Shown: one piece after another, positions 24,024 through 26,224 of the stretch
How the letters are laid out: every line of letters begins with the position of its first letter
Position numbering within the stretch: position 1 is the stretch's first letter
DNA from: Amoebophilaceae bacterium
GTDB lineage: Bacteria; Bacteroidota; Bacteroidia; Cytophagales; Amoebophilaceae
Direction: 5' to 3'
NCBI GenBank assembly: GCA_023257955.1
Contig: JALRAY010000006.1
Span: forward strand, 1-26,224
DNA: 26,224 nt
Made by a program: the position numbers and the translations under genes
Notes under the pieces: model-generated
What the model was told of the DNA's origin: nothing
Database searches by the model: none
What the model saw: the letters and a program-made list of their open reading frames with translations, nothing else

Positions 24024-26224
24024 ATGCAATACCTAAGTATCGACTTTCTGATTTTATACGCCCTATTAGGCGTTACATTATTCATAGGCCTACGTACAGG
24101 CCGAGGCATTAAAGACATTAAAGAATACGCCACTGGTAATAAGACGTTTACAACTGGCGCTTTGGTATTGACGTGGTTGGCTACATACTTAGATGGAGAA
24201 AGTATATTGGATGTTGTTAAATACGCAAGGAAATGGGGTGTCATAGGTAGTTTGGATCTTGTAGCTTTTAGCATTTCTTTTCTTGTTCATGGCTTGGTGT
24301 TCGCTCCTAAATTTTTAAACTTCAAGCATTGTATGACCATGGGGGATGTGATGGGAACGCTGTATAAAAAACCCAGTCAGGTGCTTACGGGGATCCTTTC
24401 CTCTTGTACAGCCATGTGTATTATGGGCATGGAAATCACCATCATAGGTATATTGTCAGAAAGATTATTAGGTCTTGATTTCTATTGGGGAGTCATAATA
24501 GGAGGCGGGATGCTAGTGCTGTATACGGTGCATGGAGGTATAAAATCCGTCACATATACGGATATGTTTCAATTTTTAATTTTGATCATTATTCTCCCCA
24601 TTATCACGATGCTTGCCTTACAGCATGTCGGCGGATTAAAACACGTAGTCGCTAATTTATCCACGATGCAGATGCAAGTCTTTGACCATCCTATCATAGG
24701 GAGACGCATCCTGGGCTTTTTACTATTGTGTGTTTTTCAAATAGATATGCTAGATCCAGCACTCATGCAACGCATCTTGATGGCGCAAGACAAAAAGCAG
24801 TTACGTGATCAATTCTTGGTTTCAGGAGCCTTCTTTGTCACTATACTAGCATCTTTAATTTTGTTGGGCTTGATAAGCATCACTTTATATCCTGATACTT
24901 CCATTCCTTACATAGTTCCTCATATTATTAATAATCTCTTACCTGTTGGTCTCAAGGGATTAGCCATTGCGGGACTATTTGCTATCACCATGTCTACGTT
25001 TGATTCGTTATTGCATGCAGGAGGTTTAACCTTAGTACATGATGTGATAGTGCCGCTATGCCAAAATGATAAAAATCAGACACCCTTCAATGAATTAAAG
25101 GCAACTCGTTTTGTAACGTTAATAATGGGATTATTAGTGATCATAGTGGGGTTATTGCGAATAGAGAATCTCTATAGTTTTATGGAACTTTCCTATTTAT
25201 TTGCAGGTCCTTTATTAGTTTTTCCTTTGTATGCAGGAATTATGGGGTTAAAGCCTGATAAATATGCTTTTTATATTGCTTCTAGTGTTACCGCTTCCAT
25301 ACTCATCCTCTCGAAATTATTCCTTCCTGAAGACTATCAACGACTGATTATTTTATTGAGTATTTGTGTTGATGGTATTCTCTTCCTGGGTATACATGCT
25401 ATCCGTAACAAAGGGTTTGGCATTGTCAATTATGAAAAAAATACAAGGCACACTTGGCGCCCCCAGCCAAAAACTTGGAAAAATCGCCTAAAACCCTACT
25501 TGCCAACACCAAAAAACATTTTTAATCTTTCTACTAAAGAAGCTAATCGCTTGGGAACACCGTATGTATTAGTAGGTATTGTTGGCGCCATTAACTACAT
25601 ATTCCCTGGTTACATGTGGGAACATCACACAGTAGAAGGCGCTGCTCTCATGACAAATTTACGCGTAATTGCGGGGTTGGCGTGTGGCGCATTAATCTTC
25701 AAAGACACGTGGAGTAGCAGGTTATCAAACTACTTCCCTATTTTCTGGCACGCAACACTCTGTTTTTGCCTACCTTTCTTAAATACCTTCATGCTGTTGA
25801 TGACCAACGTCAGCGTTTCGTGGTTGGTGAACATCGCTATGAATATCATGCTGCTGATTATGCTGGTGGATTGGACGATGTTCTTTATCCTCAGTGGAAT
25901 CGGGATCAGCGCAGCGTTCTTGTTCTATAGCCAATTCGTGGGGCCTATTCAAGTGGATCTAGACTTTAGCAGCGGGTACTTCTTGACGTATCAAATCCTC
26001 TTCAGTCTACTTATCTGTGGGCTGTTTATCACCAAAGGGCATCGCCGGTATGCACTGCTGGCAGCTGAGAAAAATCAAGCTGAGAAAAAAGAGCAAAATC
26101 ATCTGGAAGAATGCCGCAGCACTTATAGGGAGCGGATGGCTGTGATCAAAGAACTTCGCAATGGCCATATCGATGATATGCCGGATGTGATGCGCGGAGT
26201 ACAATCGCTCAAAGCGCAGATACG
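24024..26224 (+). CDS. Sodium/solute symporter fused to a CqsS-like sensor domain (probable hybrid sensor kinase), cut by the window edge
   Basis: At least 733 codons are open from the ATG at 24024 to the window end. Residues 1-450 are a sodium/solute symporter (SSS, LeuT fold): first helix FLILYALLGVTLFIGL, GGIKSVTYTDMFQF, and GLFAITMSTFDSLLHAGG, the helix that holds sodium-binding Ser/Thr in this family. After a loop (about 470-510), a second six-helix-like domain (512-680) matches the membrane sensor of CqsS/LqsS: LVG at 516-518, Arg547, IFKD at 558-561, YFP at 570-572, FCLPF at 581-585, Trp600. Residues 680-733 form a charged, coiled-coil-like segment (LLAAEKNQAEKKEQ), where a histidine-kinase domain normally begins. 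The kinase itself lies outside the window and is inferred. Confidence 0.85.
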   Translation, partial: MQYLSIDFLILYALLGVTLFIGLRTGRGIKDIKEYATGNKTFTTGALVLTWLATYLDGESILDVVKYARKWGVIGSLDLVAFSISFLVHGLVFAPKFLNFKHCMTMGDVMGTLYKKPSQVLTGILSSCTAMCIMGMEITIIGILSERLLGLDFYWGVIIGGGMLVLYTVHGGIKSVTYTDMFQFLILIIILPIITMLALQHVGGLKHVVANLSTMQMQVFDHPIIGRRILGFLLLCVFQIDMLDPALMQRILMAQDKKQLRDQFLVSGAFFVTILASLILLGLISITLYPDTSIPYIVPHIINNLLPVGLKGLAIAGLFAITMSTFDSLLHAGGLTLVHDVIVPLCQNDKNQTPFNELKATRFVTLIMGLLVIIVGLLRIENLYSFMELSYLFAGPLLVFPLYAGIMGLKPDKYAFYIASSVTASILILSKLFLPEDYQRLIILLSICVDGILFLGIHAIRNKGFGIVNYEKNTRHTWRPQPKTWKNRLKPYLPTPKNIFNLSTKEANRLGTPYVLVGIVGAINYIFPGYMWEHHTVEGAALMTNLRVIAGLACGALIFKDTWSSRLSNYFPIFWHATLCFCLPFLNTFMLLMTNVSVSWLVNIAMNIMLLIMLVDWTMFFILSGIGISAAFLFYSQFVGPIQVDLDFSSGYFLTYQILFSLLICGLFITKGHRRYALLAAEKNQAEKKEQNHLEECRSTYRERMAVIKELRNGHIDDMPDVMRGVQSLKAQI

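Noticed and set aside
1..26224. CRISPR arrays, rRNA genes, phage modules, canonical insertion-sequence ends
   Set aside because: None were seen on reading both strands; repeats present are short hairpins only.

Overview
The window reads as a chromosomal segment of an AT-rich Bacteroidota bacterium, most likely a host-associated or endosymbiotic lineage related to Amoebophilus/Cardinium. Reasons: the ribosomal proteins have Bacteroidota features (L36 and S4 without zinc cysteines, L17 with a long charged tail), Shine-Dalgarno sequences are scarce, an Rpn/YhgA-type transposase-nuclease sits among housekeeping genes, and there are decayed reading frames. The lineage is inferred from these features; no search was run.

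Layout. Positions 1-113 hold the tail of an unidentified reading frame, followed by a hairpin. A HIT-family protein (212-610) and an MsbA-like ABC exporter (722-2476) come next. After a 360-base gap are gatA (2837-4276), rluD (4431-5471), an overlapping membrane-anchored ComEA-like helix-hairpin-helix gene (5446-6228) and comF (6398-7096). The gap 7097-7472 carries what may be the remains of a hotdog thioesterase on the minus strand.

From 7473 to 16860 runs the distal spc plus alpha ribosomal operon in canonical order: rpsH-rplF-rplR-rpsE-rpmD-rplO-secY-map-infA-rpmJ-rpsM-rpsK-rpsD-rpoA-[Rpn insertion]-rplQ. The usual upstream genes (S10 cluster, rplN-rplX-rplE-rpsN) are not in front of rpsH. 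A frameshifted Rpn-family gene separates rpoA from rplQ. Then come an M20 dipeptidase, a small broken reading frame, tRNA-Ala(UGC), ligA, a minus-strand bacilliredoxin-like gene whose CGC motif has become IGI, recQ, and at the right edge an incomplete large membrane protein.

Most of the window is housekeeping: ribosome assembly, protein export and N-terminal processing, transcription (rpoA), tRNA amidation, and DNA repair (ligA, recQ). The most unusual item is the right-edge gene. It fuses a sodium/solute symporter to a second membrane domain that closely resembles the ligand-sensing domain of CqsS/LqsS, the alpha-hydroxyketone quorum-sensing histidine kinases, and runs into a coiled linker before the window ends. 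The bacilliredoxin-like protein without its redox cysteines is the second most interesting item.
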